Shown: piece after piece, positions 38,099 to 47,116 of the stretch | Layout of the letters: each line of letters begins with the position of its first letter | How positions within the stretch are numbered: position 1 is the first letter of the stretch | Assembly: GCF_900313025.1 (NCBI RefSeq) | Contig: NZ_OMPQ01000002.1 | Span: 62,001 to 126,000, forward strand | Reading direction: 5' to 3' | Origin: Pseudophaeobacter sp. EL27 | GTDB lineage: Bacteria > Pseudomonadota > Alphaproteobacteria > Rhodobacterales > Rhodobacteraceae | DNA: 64,000 nucleotides | The notes under the pieces: model-generated | Told to the model about the DNA's origin: nothing | Database searches by the model: none | Seen by the model: the letters and a program-made list of their open reading frames with translations, nothing else | Program-made: the position numbers and the translations under genes

Positions 38099-39586
38099 TT
38101 ACCCGGCCTGATAGTCTGGTGCCGAGGCGAGAAACTCGCCGTAGGCATCGGCGTCCGGGTAGGAGAACTGTTCGGCCAGAGGGTTTGAACGTTTGGTCTT
38201 GGTCGCCCCCATATCCGCCAGCAATTCATCAAAATGCTTGAAATGGAACGGGGCCGAACACAGCCCGCCATAGACCTGCGCCGCAGGGCGTTCCTTGCGT
38301 CGCCAGTTCAGCATCATCTCGATATTGCTGTTCATATCAGCCTCGCTGGGCTGCTGAGCAAGTTGCCCATCCGCATAGCGCACCAGCCAGTTGGCGATCA
38401 TTTCCGCCGACAAGATGGTGCAGAAGCTGGAATTGAAACCAACAAACCCCACTTCGGGCAAGTCCGGGTTCACCGACAACCGATAGACCCTGTATTGTCC
38501 ATCGCTTTCGATCAGCTTCTCGCGGTAGGCATCGGGCAGGACAGGCACGCCCAGTTTCCAGCCGACGGCCAGAACCGAAACATCACACTTCACCCGCTCG
38601 CCATTGGTCAGAACAACGCTGTCCCCATCATAGTGATCAAAGGAGCCTTGAACTAGTTTCAGCTTGCCGGATTTGAGCGTTTCAAAAAAGCCCGGCGTGA
38701 CCAGCGGCAGCGAACAGGAGGCCTCTTTCTCAATCGGCGTATCCGGCACCATATCCCATTTCTTCAGCCCCAGCTGAAGCTTCAGCATGGTTTCCAGCCC
38801 GCGGAAATTGGCCCAGACAAGCGGTTTCGTGAGTGCGGCAAACAGCTTTTTCAGCGGGCTGCGGCCCCAGCTGTTAAACTGCATCTCCTGGGCGCGCATG
38901 TAGAGCAGCCGTTTGAAGTTGATGCCGCCAATGAAATAGGGAATGCGCCAGACGTTCTTGCGATAGACCATGGTCACCTGACGGGCGCCATGATCTGCGG
39001 CATTCACCGCAATATCGGTAGAGGATTTGGACCCTCCAAGAACAACCACATGTTTGCCCCGTGCAATCTCTGAATCGGTATATTCTGAGGAATGCATGAC
39101 CTGCCCCCCCTGCGCGACGAACGCGTCCTGCCCAGGATGGGTGATGATGTTTTTGTAGGAAAACTGCCCGGTACAGATGGCAACAAAGTCAAAGTCTTCC
39201 TGTCTGGTTCTGCCTGCACTCTCCAGTGTGAGCGTCCATCCCGGTTTGCCATCGGCGCGCCGCTCCATACCCACCACTCCGGTGTTGAGCTGATACAGGC
39301 GGCCAAGCTTGTGCTTGTCGGCATAGGAATGGATATAGGCATGTACCTGTGGGCCTTTGGGCCATTGCGGATAGTCCTCGGGCATAGCCAGATCGGTAAA
39401 GCGATACAGATCTTTGGGGCTTTGCGTTTGCACCCCGGGATAGGAGCGCGACAGCTCCCAAACGCCGCCAAAGTCATGACTGCGCTCAAACCCGATGACA
39501 CGGTGGCCCTTTTTGTCGAAGGCCTTGGCAGCGGCCAAGCCAGCGACGCCGCCGCCAATGACGGCAACTGTTTTTCTGCTAACCAT
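38099..39586 (-). CDS. FAD/NADPH-dependent monooxygenase (FMO/BVMO-like)
   Basis: 495 residues from MVSRKTVAVIGGGVAGLAAA (AGGAGAGG upstream); a longer upstream reading is not supported. The FAD Rossmann motif GGGVAG is at 10-15 and the NADPH Rossmann motif is LGGSKSS near 188. The fingerprint region reads QGGQVMHSSEY: the G-x3-H core of FMO/Baeyer-Villiger enzymes is kept, but the leading Phe is Gln. Cytoplasmic. In one transcription unit with a cupin protein (upstream) and an alpha/beta hydrolase (downstream), divergent from an AraC regulator. Substrate unknown. Confidence 0.85.
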   Translation of the reverse strand: MVSRKTVAVIGGGVAGLAAAKAFDKKGHRVIGFERSHDFGGVWELSRSYPGVQTQSPKDLYRFTDLAMPEDYPQWPKGPQVHAYIHSYADKHKLGRLYQLNTGVVGMERRADGKPGWTLTLESAGRTRQEDFDFVAICTGQFSYKNIITHPGQDAFVAQGGQVMHSSEYTDSEIARGKHVVVLGGSKSSTDIAVNAADHGARQVTMVYRKNVWRIPYFIGGINFKRLLYMRAQEMQFNSWGRSPLKKLFAALTKPLVWANFRGLETMLKLQLGLKKWDMVPDTPIEKEASCSLPLVTPGFFETLKSGKLKLVQGSFDHYDGDSVVLTNGERVKCDVSVLAVGWKLGVPVLPDAYREKLIESDGQYRVYRLSVNPDLPEVGFVGFNSSFCTILSAEMIANWLVRYADGQLAQQPSEADMNSNIEMMLNWRRKERPAAQVYGGLCSAPFHFKHFDELLADMGATKTKRSNPLAEQFSYPDADAYGEFLASAPDYQAG

Positions 39587-39597
39587 GTGGCCTCTCC

Positions 39598-40059
39598 TTA
39601 CGCGTCTGGTGGGGGCGGCAGGAAATCGACCTCGTGCAGGGCTGACAGCCGCACCAGTTCTTCGGGGTCGGTGACACCATCCAAGGCGCAGAACAGATCG
39701 TAGAGCTTGCGTGACGGCGCCACGCCAAAGACGCATTTTGCCTCGGCACCGGACCGGTTGAAGACCCCATGTGCCACGCCCATTGGCATCCGGATCAGGT
39801 CACCTGGCCCGGCTTTGTTGGGTGCTACCTTCCCCTCTTCATAGCCGAAATCCACCTCCAGATTGCCTTCGACGACCAGGATCCATTCATCCTGCGTCGG
39901 ATGCACATGCGGCGGCACAAAGGTGTCGGCGGGCACAACGGCGTGCCAGATCATGGCATTGTCCGAGTGCAATTTTGGTGTGTAGATATGGCCCACGACG
40001 TTCCACGCGACGCCCTCAAGCCCTGCGGCGGATTCGGTAACTCCTGCTGTTTCTTTCAT
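39598..40059 (-). CDS. Cupin-domain protein
   Basis: 153 residues from the ATG at 40059, which has GGGAGGAAG just upstream. A single cupin barrel: motif 1 VPPHVHPTQDEWILVVEGNL supplies His, His and Glu metal ligands, and motif 2 is DLIRMPMGVAHGVFNRS. Likely a small metal-binding enzyme or sensor; the reaction is not predictable. First gene of the cupin-monooxygenase-hydrolase set, 11 bp before the monooxygenase, and divergent from the AraC-type regulator (135-bp gap with both promoters). Confidence 0.85.
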   Translation of the reverse strand: MKETAGVTESAAGLEGVAWNVVGHIYTPKLHSDNAMIWHAVVPADTFVPPHVHPTQDEWILVVEGNLEVDFGYEEGKVAPNKAGPGDLIRMPMGVAHGVFNRSGAEAKCVFGVAPSRKLYDLFCALDGVTDPEELVRLSALHEVDFLPPPPDA

Positions 40060-40194
40060 GTCTTCCTCCCTGAAATGACACTCTGTCACACACAGCCTAC
40101 TGCGCCCTCGCGGTTTGGGCTGTCCAAATTGCGCAACAAAGTTTGGCTCGCGATAGTGCTTGCTTTAAGATTAAAACTTCTTAGGCTACCTGGG

Positions 40195-41202
40195 ATGGAA
40201 CGCGCATTCCTAAGGATATCGGCTGATCCCCTGGGCGGGCATCGCCTGTTACACTCAACAGACGTTGAGCTTGTACGCGCGACAGTGGCCGAGCAGTTCT
40301 GCGATCATGATCTGATCCCAGGCCCGGCGCATGACAGTTTCAACGCCTGCCACAATCATGCCCAAGGCCAGAGCCTCTCGCTGAATTATATTCGATATGG
40401 CTGTGACGTGACCATCAACCCCGGTGAGCTGACAGATTTTTACCTCGTGCAAATCCCCTTGTCTGGTGGCGCCCGGGTACGCAATGGACGCAAAACGGTG
40501 GAGGCATCACAGCGAGTCGGTACGGTTCTAAATCCGACCCGCGAAACGCAGATGATCTGGTATGAAGGTTGCGAAAAACTGTTGCTCCAGATCGATGCCA
40601 CCGCCCTGCACCAGACAGCAGAGCGCATTTTGGGGCAGTCGATCCTTCATCCAATCGTTTTTGACCCTGAAGTGCGGCTGAACGCACCCCGCCTGCAAAA
40701 CTGGGAAAGAAAATTTCGTGCCGCGGTCGCAGTGGCTGATCAAAACGGGGCATTCGGAGGCCGCCAGCACAAACACCAGGCCCTCTTTGAGGAGGAATTG
40801 ATCGCAGGCTTCCTGATGGCTCAGCCCAGTACAATCCATCACATGATGACGCAGGCTCAACCTCATGTCTCTTCGCCACAAATCAACCGGGCCCGGAGTT
40901 ACATGCTGGAACACTTGGCTGATCCAATTACCGTCGCACAGATCGCGGCTGCGGCAGGCTGCAGCATTCGCAGCCTGCAACTGAGTTTCCAACAAAGCTT
41001 TGGCTGTACGCCAATTGGCTTTCTTCAGCGTCAACGCCTAAACCACGCGCATATGCTCGCCCAGTCTGTGACCAGGGAAACTCTGGTCAGCAGCATCGCC
41101 TATGAAGCCGGTTTCTTTCATTTGGGCCGGTTTTCCATTGCCTATCGTGAGGCCTTCGGCTGTTCCCCAAGGGACACCTTACTTCAGAAGCGATTTTCTT
41201 AA
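40195..41202 (+). CDS. AraC-family transcriptional regulator
   Basis: 335 residues from the ATG at 40195; the reading frame is open far upstream but would run through the cupin gene, so the short start is chosen. The C-terminal ~100 residues hold two HTH motifs (ADPITVAQIAAAAGCSIRSL and VSSIAYEAGFFHLGRFSIAY). The N-terminal part resembles the AraC-binding-like domain of FeaR-type regulators (NGRKTVEASQRVGTVLNP). Divergent from the cupin-monooxygenase-hydrolase genes, which it probably controls in response to a substrate of that pathway. Confidence 0.88.
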   Translation: MERAFLRISADPLGGHRLLHSTDVELVRATVAEQFCDHDLIPGPAHDSFNACHNHAQGQSLSLNYIRYGCDVTINPGELTDFYLVQIPLSGGARVRNGRKTVEASQRVGTVLNPTRETQMIWYEGCEKLLLQIDATALHQTAERILGQSILHPIVFDPEVRLNAPRLQNWERKFRAAVAVADQNGAFGGRQHKHQALFEEELIAGFLMAQPSTIHHMMTQAQPHVSSPQINRARSYMLEHLADPITVAQIAAAAGCSIRSLQLSFQQSFGCTPIGFLQRQRLNHAHMLAQSVTRETLVSSIAYEAGFFHLGRFSIAYREAFGCSPRDTLLQKRFS

Positions 41203-41382
41203 CACATAGCCCATCAGGCCCAATACACCGTTCAACCGGCTTTGCTCGCCCAGCTTTCTGAGGCGAGACATAATGTGAATTTGGCGGGGTTGCTGGCACC
41301 GAACATAAGAGATCAAAGAGCCGGACGAGCGACAATCCGGCCCTGAAGCAAGCTGGATCACTTTTGTTTTGAGTGGAACAGG

Positions 41383-42540
41383 CTACGCATGTGCGAGCTC
41401 GACCTGGACGACGTTTGTATGTCCGATTGCAAAGGAGGCTGCACAGATCTCCAGATAGTATTGCCAGTTGCGGAAAAATCCTTCGTCGTAGCCCTGTTCC
41501 TTGATCTTACGTTTCTGCGCCACCAAACGCTGTGCCCAGATCCGGCAAGTCTTGCCGTAGTCCTGACCAAAGGCAAACGAGTTTTTCACCTGCAACCCAG
41601 CGGCCCGCGCCTGGGCTGCGATCATTTGATCCGACAACAACATGCCTCCGGGGAACACATATTGCCGGATGTAATCAGAGGAGGTCCGGTAGGTCTCAAA
41701 GAAGCTGTCGGGAACCGTGATGGCCTGCAACATGACACGGCCGCCTGCTGACAGATTGCGTTTCAATGTATCAAAGTAGCTGGGCCAGTATTTCTCGCCG
41801 ACGGCTTCGATCATCTCAATGGAAACGATATTGTCGAAGGTTCCCTGCACATCGCGGTAGTCGCGCAGCTGAATATCGGCGCGGCCATCAAGACGGCAGT
41901 CGGCATAGCTATGTTGATTGCGCGAAATGGTGACACCCGTCACATCGCGCCCCTCGGCGCTGGCCTGTTCGGCAAAGCCACCCCAGCCGCAACCGATCTC
42001 CAGAACACTTTCACCTTGGTTGAGGCGGGACAGGACACGTTGGTTTTTGCGCGTTTGCGCCTGGGCAAGATCATCGCCCGTGTCGCCAAAAAGCCCCGAG
42101 GAATAGGTCATGCCCTCATCCAGCCAGAGCTGATAGAACTCGTTTCCGACGTCATAATGGGCGCGGATGTTCTTGCGTGATCCACGTTTGGAGTTGGCGC
42201 GCAACAGGCGGTCAACGATGCGAAACTTGACGCGGTTAAACGGGCTGGCCTGATCATAACTGGCCAGATATTCCCGATTTACCATGGCCAGCGACATCAG
42301 CCCCTCGATCGAGGGCGTATCCCAAAGCCCCTGAACATAGGCCTCGCCCAACCCGACCTGCCCGTGGACCGCCATCGCAGAGACCGCAGCCCAATCGTGA
42401 ATTTCCATTTCGGCTTCGGGGCCGTGATCGCCAAACTGATAGCGCGCGCCATCTGGCGTGCGCAGGGTCAAACGCCCTTCACGCAGTTGCGCGCAGGTTT
42501 CCAGGAACTGCGTTTTCATCGCTTTGTTCGTCACTGTCAT
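41383..42540 (-). CDS. cfa: Cyclopropane-fatty-acyl-phospholipid synthase
   Basis: 385 residues. It methylenates the double bond of phospholipid acyl chains using SAM, at the inner membrane face. SAM motif I is VLEIGCGWGGFAEQ (about 188-201), preceded by NIRAHYDVGNEFYQLWLDEG and followed by SIEMIEAVGEKYWPSYF, both highly conserved in CFA synthases. AAAGGA precedes the ATG. A decayed oxidoreductase gene end lies directly upstream. The 180-bp gap to the AraC gene holds only a short GCCGGA/TCCGGC hairpin (41320-41341). Confidence 0.95.
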   Translation of the reverse strand: MTVTNKAMKTQFLETCAQLREGRLTLRTPDGARYQFGDHGPEAEMEIHDWAAVSAMAVHGQVGLGEAYVQGLWDTPSIEGLMSLAMVNREYLASYDQASPFNRVKFRIVDRLLRANSKRGSRKNIRAHYDVGNEFYQLWLDEGMTYSSGLFGDTGDDLAQAQTRKNQRVLSRLNQGESVLEIGCGWGGFAEQASAEGRDVTGVTISRNQHSYADCRLDGRADIQLRDYRDVQGTFDNIVSIEMIEAVGEKYWPSYFDTLKRNLSAGGRVMLQAITVPDSFFETYRTSSDYIRQYVFPGGMLLSDQMIAAQARAAGLQVKNSFAFGQDYGKTCRIWAQRLVAQKRKIKEQGYDEGFFRNWQYYLEICAASFAIGHTNVVQVELAHA

Positions 42541-42579
42541 GCTGGGATCCTTTGGCGATCACTGAGTTGTAGGAGTTCC

Positions 42580-42715
42580 TCAGGCAGTCCATCCGCATCC
42601 CATTGGCACTGCCGTCTGTGTGAAACCCATGACGGTTGTAGGCCCCCGCGAACCAAGTCTGGTTTTGAACCGGCTTGAACAGCAGCTGCGGTGCCTGGGC
42701 ATTTGCTTTTGTCAC
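42580..42715 (-). pseudogene. Remnant of a COG2907-type FAD oxidoreductase gene (C-terminal end)
   Basis: In the minus frame, QNQTWFAGAYNRHGFHTDG followed by SANGMRM matches the characteristic C-terminus of the predicted NAD/FAD-binding amine-oxidase-like proteins that normally precede cfa. Nothing of the Rossmann domain or remainder of the roughly 430-residue protein is found upstream, and the frame runs on past the expected end into cfa. The intermediate DUF1365 gene often found in this cluster is also missing. This remnant is the only recognisable content of the 388-bp gap 42541-42928; the rest looks non-coding. Confidence 0.65.
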
Positions 42716-42928
42716 AATGTAGGTCGGTGGAGCTAGTTTGGTAGCATCGTAAGCCCTCAGCTCATCGGGGCACCTGGCCGCTCAGCTCAATCTCACATTC
42801 CTGAATGAGCTATCAAAATCTCTTCACAGGGCGCTGAAGCAATCGTGACTCGCGATGCCATGTGGTGACCTGCAATACTGAAAAAGGGTACGCAGTGGTT
42901 CCGACCTGAGCATTTAGAGGGCACGTCT

Positions 42929-44311
42929 ATGACACTAAAATCTGGATCCTATGAACACTCCGGCCTCGTCGCAGTTCTGGTTGGAATAGCTGTCTTATGT
43001 GGTTCAGCGGTGCAGTCGCAAACCGCAGCATTGCCAAAATATGTGATCAATGAATTTGGCACGCCGCCGCCGGTGCCTGATGGGGCCTTGTCCGCCGCGC
43101 TACAGTCATCGGTGCAGACGGCCTTTGTTACGAGCATGTCGGACAGGGTGTGGAGCGATGACCAGACAAATGCGCTGGCAGAGATTTCTGCGTCAAAGGA
43201 CCCCCGTCTTGTTTGGCTGATCAGTGACTTGATGCGTTTTGTTCCTGACCGTCGCCTCTCTGCAGAACTGTCAAGCGCCGCTTCTGCTCTGCTGGGTAAG
43301 GATTTTAGGACCATCAACACTTGGGGTGACATTACCGATCACTTGATCGCCTGGGACATTCCGGCACCGCCCAACTATCTGCAGGCCAAACGCGCCATAT
43401 TTGTCAGCGTTTTTGAGGGCTGGGAAAGGCTATTTGATAAGGGTGATGTTGATTGGCGGCTGGTGTCCTGGGGCGGTGTCCTGATTGATGATCGCCCCTA
43501 TGACACAACGGATGAGCCCTGCAATTGCATCCCGGCTGCTGACAACCCGCCAGTCACCAGCGCTCAGGAAGCCACCTGGCTCGACGATGATGATATCGTC
43601 TTTGGCATTGAGGTGAACGGTGCGTTCCGTGCCTATCCCCGCCAAATCATGGAAGTGCGTGAAATGGTAAATGATACCCTGGGCGGGCGGGACCTGGGTA
43701 TTCCCTATTGCACCCTCTGTGGTGCAGCCCAGGCCTATTTTACCGACCAGCTGCCTGCCGGGATTGAACGTCCCATTTTGCGCACATCCGGGCTTTTGAG
43801 CCGATCAAATAAGGTGATGTACGACCTGAATACCTATTCGGTGTTTGACACTTTTCGCGGCGAGGCCCTGACAGGTCCACTTGCCAAAAGAAGACTTAAA
43901 CTCGAGCAAGCCAATGTCGTAGCAACTGACTGGGGGACTTGGAGAACCGCACATCCGGAGACAACTGTTTTGGCCGAAGCCCTCGCTCTTGGCCGTGATC
44001 CTGATTTTCGCAACGGCAGAGACGCGAAAGGCCCGATTTTTCCGGTCGGTGGTGTAGATCCGCGCTTGCCTGTTCATGAAGACATTATCGGAGTGATCAC
44101 AGCCAGTGGTCAGCCCGTCGCCTTTCAACGCAGTGCTGCTTTGATTGCGCTTCGCCAAGGTGCCTCCATTAAGGTCGGCGACATCCGGTTGAAACTTGAC
44201 GCAGGCGGCATAGAGGCTGTGGATACCGATGGGGCAGATGTCGGCAGCCATCAGGCATTTTGGTTCGCTTGGTCGCAGTTTTACCCTCAGACCACTCTCT
44301 GGCCTGAATAG
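42929..44311 (+). CDS. DUF3179-domain protein
   Basis: 460 residues. An N-terminal hydrophobic segment (HSGLVAVLVGIAVLCGSAVQ) suggests a signal peptide or anchor, so export is likely. The C-terminal half carries the DUF3179 pattern: ARTYPRQ-like AYPRQIMEVREMVNDTLGGR, GIPYCTLCGAAQAYF with two cysteines, SGLLSRSNKVMYDLNTYSVF, and DWGTWRTAHPETTVLA. DUF3179 proteins are secreted or lipoproteins of unknown function. It stands alone between the cfa region and the IS remnant. Confidence 0.85.
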   Translation: MTLKSGSYEHSGLVAVLVGIAVLCGSAVQSQTAALPKYVINEFGTPPPVPDGALSAALQSSVQTAFVTSMSDRVWSDDQTNALAEISASKDPRLVWLISDLMRFVPDRRLSAELSSAASALLGKDFRTINTWGDITDHLIAWDIPAPPNYLQAKRAIFVSVFEGWERLFDKGDVDWRLVSWGGVLIDDRPYDTTDEPCNCIPAADNPPVTSAQEATWLDDDDIVFGIEVNGAFRAYPRQIMEVREMVNDTLGGRDLGIPYCTLCGAAQAYFTDQLPAGIERPILRTSGLLSRSNKVMYDLNTYSVFDTFRGEALTGPLAKRRLKLEQANVVATDWGTWRTAHPETTVLAEALALGRDPDFRNGRDAKGPIFPVGGVDPRLPVHEDIIGVITASGQPVAFQRSAALIALRQGASIKVGDIRLKLDAGGIEAVDTDGADVGSHQAFWFAWSQFYPQTTLWPE

Positions 44312-44439
44312 CCTCGCTAAACTCATGGGCGCTCGTGGCATCAATTGCACCAGATTGCCCAGCATCAAGGTGCAAACCTAGAGCTCAAAAACGTGAATCT
44401 GAGCTCCATTGCAACATCCCCACCAGCAACCAGCTGCCG

Positions 44440-44512
44440 CGCTCCAAGACGTCTGATGCGCCTTTAACGCGACCTTGGCCCGAACTCTGGGGCGCCTTTT
44501 GACATCGCAAAT
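44440..44512 (-). pseudogene. Possible IS3-type orfA 5' fragment
   Basis: On the minus strand GGAAGGAGATTTGC precedes an ATG whose product, allowing one frameshift, reads MSK-RRPRVRAKVALKA, resembling the start of IS3-family OrfA (SPEFKAKVALEA). It is very short and degenerate and opposite in direction to the larger IS3 remnant that follows. The remainder of 44312-44619 has no recognisable gene. Confidence 0.3.
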
Positions 44513-44619
44513 CTCCTTCCTATCGAAGATCAACAAACGGAAAATCGCAGCCAAGATTGGATCTGTTGCGGTTTTCTGCCGCTCCTTTGATAGCATTTAC
44601 TGCAGCAATCGAGATAAAC

Positions 44620-44776
44620 TAAGGGACTGAAACGGACGGGCGAAGTCCGAAACGACGCGGTAAGGAGCGCACTGACCAGTGGGCTTACACCCAAGCAGGT
44701 GGCTGACGATCTGGGTGCCGGCATGTCGACGCTAAACACATGGATCACGGTGTTCTTTGCGCGCCAAAAGCCGTGA
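44620..44776 (+). pseudogene. IS3 OrfA (HTH) fragment
   Basis: In one frame, VRNDAVRSALTSGLTPKQVA and DDLGAGMSTLNTWI correspond to the helix-turn-helix of IS3-family OrfA (ALTSGLTRKQVADDLGVG). No intact start is present and a stop follows at 44774, well before the normal end of OrfA. Confidence 0.7.
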
Positions 44777-44855
44777 GGTTTAGGTTCATCCACTGTCCGC
44801 CAGGCGATTGTAAAGCAATCTGCCGAGGGGGGACACAATCACTAGTTCACCAGTG

Positions 44856-45390
44856 CGCCCAACCTGCTGGATCGGGACTTCACGGCTGAGCAGCCAAACC
44901 AGAAACGGGCCGGTGACATCAGCTATATCTGTAGCCGCGAAGGCTGGCTGTATTCGGCCATGATCTTGGACCTGCTTTCACGGCCTCATTGGCTGGTCTG
45001 TCAGCAATCGGATGAAACACGCCCTTGCGATCAGGGCTTTGAGGATGGTGATTGCGTTCCGGGCCGCACCCAAAGGCGGCATTCATCACAGGGATCGCGG
45101 GTCGCAATATTGCTCGCAAGAGGACCAGAAGATCCTGCGCCAGCATGGTTTCAAAGCACCTCCCGTCATGCAGGATAACATGCACTGCCGGGCAATGGTC
45201 GAAACGTGCTTCAAGACGCTCAAAGCTGAACTGATCTGGCGAGACACATGGAACACCCGTAGGCAGGCCGAGATGCCCATCTTCAAATACATCAACGGCT
45301 TCTACAATCCGCAACGCTGACACTCAGCACTGGGCTGGAAAAGCCCCGTCGCTTTCGAAAGGAGAGTGGCCCAAACGCGCACTTGGGGCA
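44856..45390 (+). pseudogene. IS3 OrfB transposase fragments (DDE integrase)
   Basis: The first piece reads NLLDRDFTAEQPNQKRAGDI then SYICSREGWLYSAMILDLLS. After a frameshift near 45000 the second piece (45012-45320) carries GGIHHRDRGSQYCSQ, ETCFKTLKAELIWRDTW and KYINGFYNPQR. A stop falls just before HSALGWKSPVAFER, which continues the protein. The three DDE acids can be placed (GDISY, RDRGSQY, VETCFK), but the gene cannot make a full transposase. Confidence 0.8.
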
Positions 45391-45606
45391 GCACAAAAGC
45401 CCGACAGGTCAGAACCGCAGCCTCGATCAAGTGAGCCACCCAGTCTTCCCAATGTAGTAAGTACGGCAACACCTGCTGGGAGCGATGGAGCATTGTCCCT
45501 ACCCTTTAGGCCAATACTTTTTGAAAGATGAGCCAGCCTCAAAAAAGGCTGTGGCCGCATTGCGCTCCAGGTCAAAGGACAGGTTTCAAAAACACGAAGC
45601 CCCCCT

Positions 45607-45656
45607 CTTCCATCATCTTTCTCCAAATATTCCGGAGCGCGAGGCAGAGCCTCGCA
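45607..45656 (+). repeat. Extragenic AGA-loop repeat, copy C
   Basis: CAAATATTCCGG core and 7-bp stem GCGAGGC-AGA-GCCTCGC (45639-45655), almost identical to copy B (2351-2397). It is part of a shared segment of about 160 bp that lies downstream of both tuf genes. Confidence 0.6.
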
Positions 45657-45674
45657 TACCCCTACCCCGCACAG

Positions 45675-45702
45675 AAAAAGGGCCTCCCGAGGGAGACCCT
45701 TT
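45675..45702 (-). terminator. Intrinsic terminator after tuf2
   Basis: Stem of 9 bp (45680-45699) that on the minus strand pairs GGGTCTCCC with GGGAGGCCC through one U-G pair, then TTTTT. It is the counterpart of the tuf1 terminator with a single base change that keeps pairing in the tuf2 transcript. Confidence 0.82.
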
Positions 45703-45797
45703 CTATCTTTTCACCTATGTGGTTCTCGGTGATTTTCCCCGCTGGGTAAGATCACCTGTCACCACTGGCCAGAACCCCAGCAAGCTGGACTTCGACC

Positions 45798-46973
45798 TTA
45801 CTCGGTGATTTTGGAAACGACGCCAGCGCCAACGGTGCGGCCGCCTTCGCGGATCGCAAAGCGCAGACCAGCTTCCATCGCGATCGGCGCGATCAGCTCA
45901 ACGTCGAACTTCAGGTTGTCGCCTGGCATAACCATCTCGGTGCCCTCGGGCAGAGTGACAGTACCGGTGACGTCTGTGGTCCGGAAGTAGAACTGTGGAC
46001 GGTAGTTGGCGAAGAAAGGCGTGTGACGGCCACCTTCATCCTTGGTCAGGATATAGGCTTCTGCTTCGAATTTGGTGTGTGGGTTCACCGACTTAGGCGC
46101 ACACAGAACCTGACCACGCTCAACAGCTTCACGGTCGATACCGCGCAGCAGGGCGCCGATGTTGTCGCCCGCTTCACCGCGATCCAGCAGCTTGCGGAAC
46201 ATTTCAACACCAGTACAGGTGGTGGTCTGGGTGTCTTTGATGCCAACGATTTCGATCGCATCGCCAACATTGATCACGCCACGCTCAACACGGCCGGTCA
46301 CAACGGTACCACGACCAGAGATCGAGAACACGTCTTCAACAGGCATCAGGAAGGGCTGGTCAACCGCACGTGCAGGCGTTGGGATATACTCGTCAACAGC
46401 CGCCATCAGCTCTTTGATTTTCTCTTCGCCGATTTCAGGTGTGGTGCCTTCCATCGCCGCCAGAGCGGAACCTGCGATGATTGGAATATCGTCGCCAGGG
46501 TACTCATAAGAGGACAGCAGCTCACGGATTTCCATTTCAACCAGCTCAAGCAGCTCTTCGTCGTCAACCTGGTCAACTTTGTTCATGAAGACAACCATGT
46601 AGGGGATGCCAACCTGGCGGCCCAGCAGGATGTGCTCACGGGTCTGAGGCATTGGGCCGTCAGCCGCGTTCACAACCAGAATGGCGCCATCCATCTGTGC
46701 CGCACCGGTGATCATGTTTTTCACATAGTCAGCGTGGCCGGGGCAGTCGACGTGCGCGTAGTGGCGGTCTTCGGTTTCATACTCGACGTGTGCGGTCGAG
46801 ATGGTGATGCCGCGGGCTTTTTCTTCTGGTGCGCCGTCGATCTGGTCGTAGGCTTTGAAGTCACCAAAGTATTTGGTGATCGCTGCGGTCAGAGTGGTTT
46901 TACCGTGGTCAACGTGGCCGATGGTGCCGATGTTGACGTGCGGCTTATTACGTTCAAACTTTTCCTTAGCCAT
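45798..46973 (-). CDS. tuf: Elongation factor Tu, copy 2
   Basis: 391-residue EF-Tu with the same GTPase motifs as tuf1 ([22 protein letters not shown]). It differs at D69, T177, T178, A191 and A239. At DNA level the 3' 430 bp or so is nearly identical to tuf1 and more differences appear towards the 5' end. Identity stops at the ATG upstream but continues past the stop codon after a short divergent patch. In related genomes this copy typically precedes secE; here secE is 22.4 kb away. The gene upstream is a lipoprotein gene 143 bp off. Confidence 0.98.
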   Translation of the reverse strand: MAKEKFERNKPHVNIGTIGHVDHGKTTLTAAITKYFGDFKAYDQIDGAPEEKARGITISTAHVEYETEDRHYAHVDCPGHADYVKNMITGAAQMDGAILVVNAADGPMPQTREHILLGRQVGIPYMVVFMNKVDQVDDEELLELVEMEIRELLSSYEYPGDDIPIIAGSALAAMEGTTPEIGEEKIKELMAAVDEYIPTPARAVDQPFLMPVEDVFSISGRGTVVTGRVERGVINVGDAIEIVGIKDTQTTTCTGVEMFRKLLDRGEAGDNIGALLRGIDREAVERGQVLCAPKSVNPHTKFEAEAYILTKDEGGRHTPFFANYRPQFYFRTTDVTGTVTLPEGTEMVMPGDNLKFDVELIAPIAMEAGLRFAIREGGRTVGAGVVSKITE

Positions 46974-47116
46974 TCTCTAGGCGCCCTTTTGAAAGAGAGG
47001 GCCGACAACCGACCCAAAGATTTCCTCTGCGCGCGCCGCATATTTGGTTTGGAGAAGAAAATCAACCCGTACCTGTTTGATCGGGTTGCTTTTGGCCAAC
47101 TTTGGCCTGCCTGTTT

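Larger units (their letters stand above)
44620..45412 (+). mobile_element. Degraded IS3-family insertion sequence
   Basis: Fragments of both IS3 reading frames lie in order on the plus strand: an OrfA HTH segment (44620-44776) and OrfB integrase pieces (about 44856-45390) broken by a frameshift and a stop. Terminal inverted repeats could not be identified, so the limits are approximate. It lies about 400 bp from tuf2 and marks the right edge of the accessory block. The following 45413-45600 shows no gene. Confidence 0.75.

Noticed and set aside
41203-41382. Short minus-strand frames between the AraC gene and cfa
   Set aside because: Sixty to eighty codons, no ribosome-binding site and no recognisable product; treated as non-coding.
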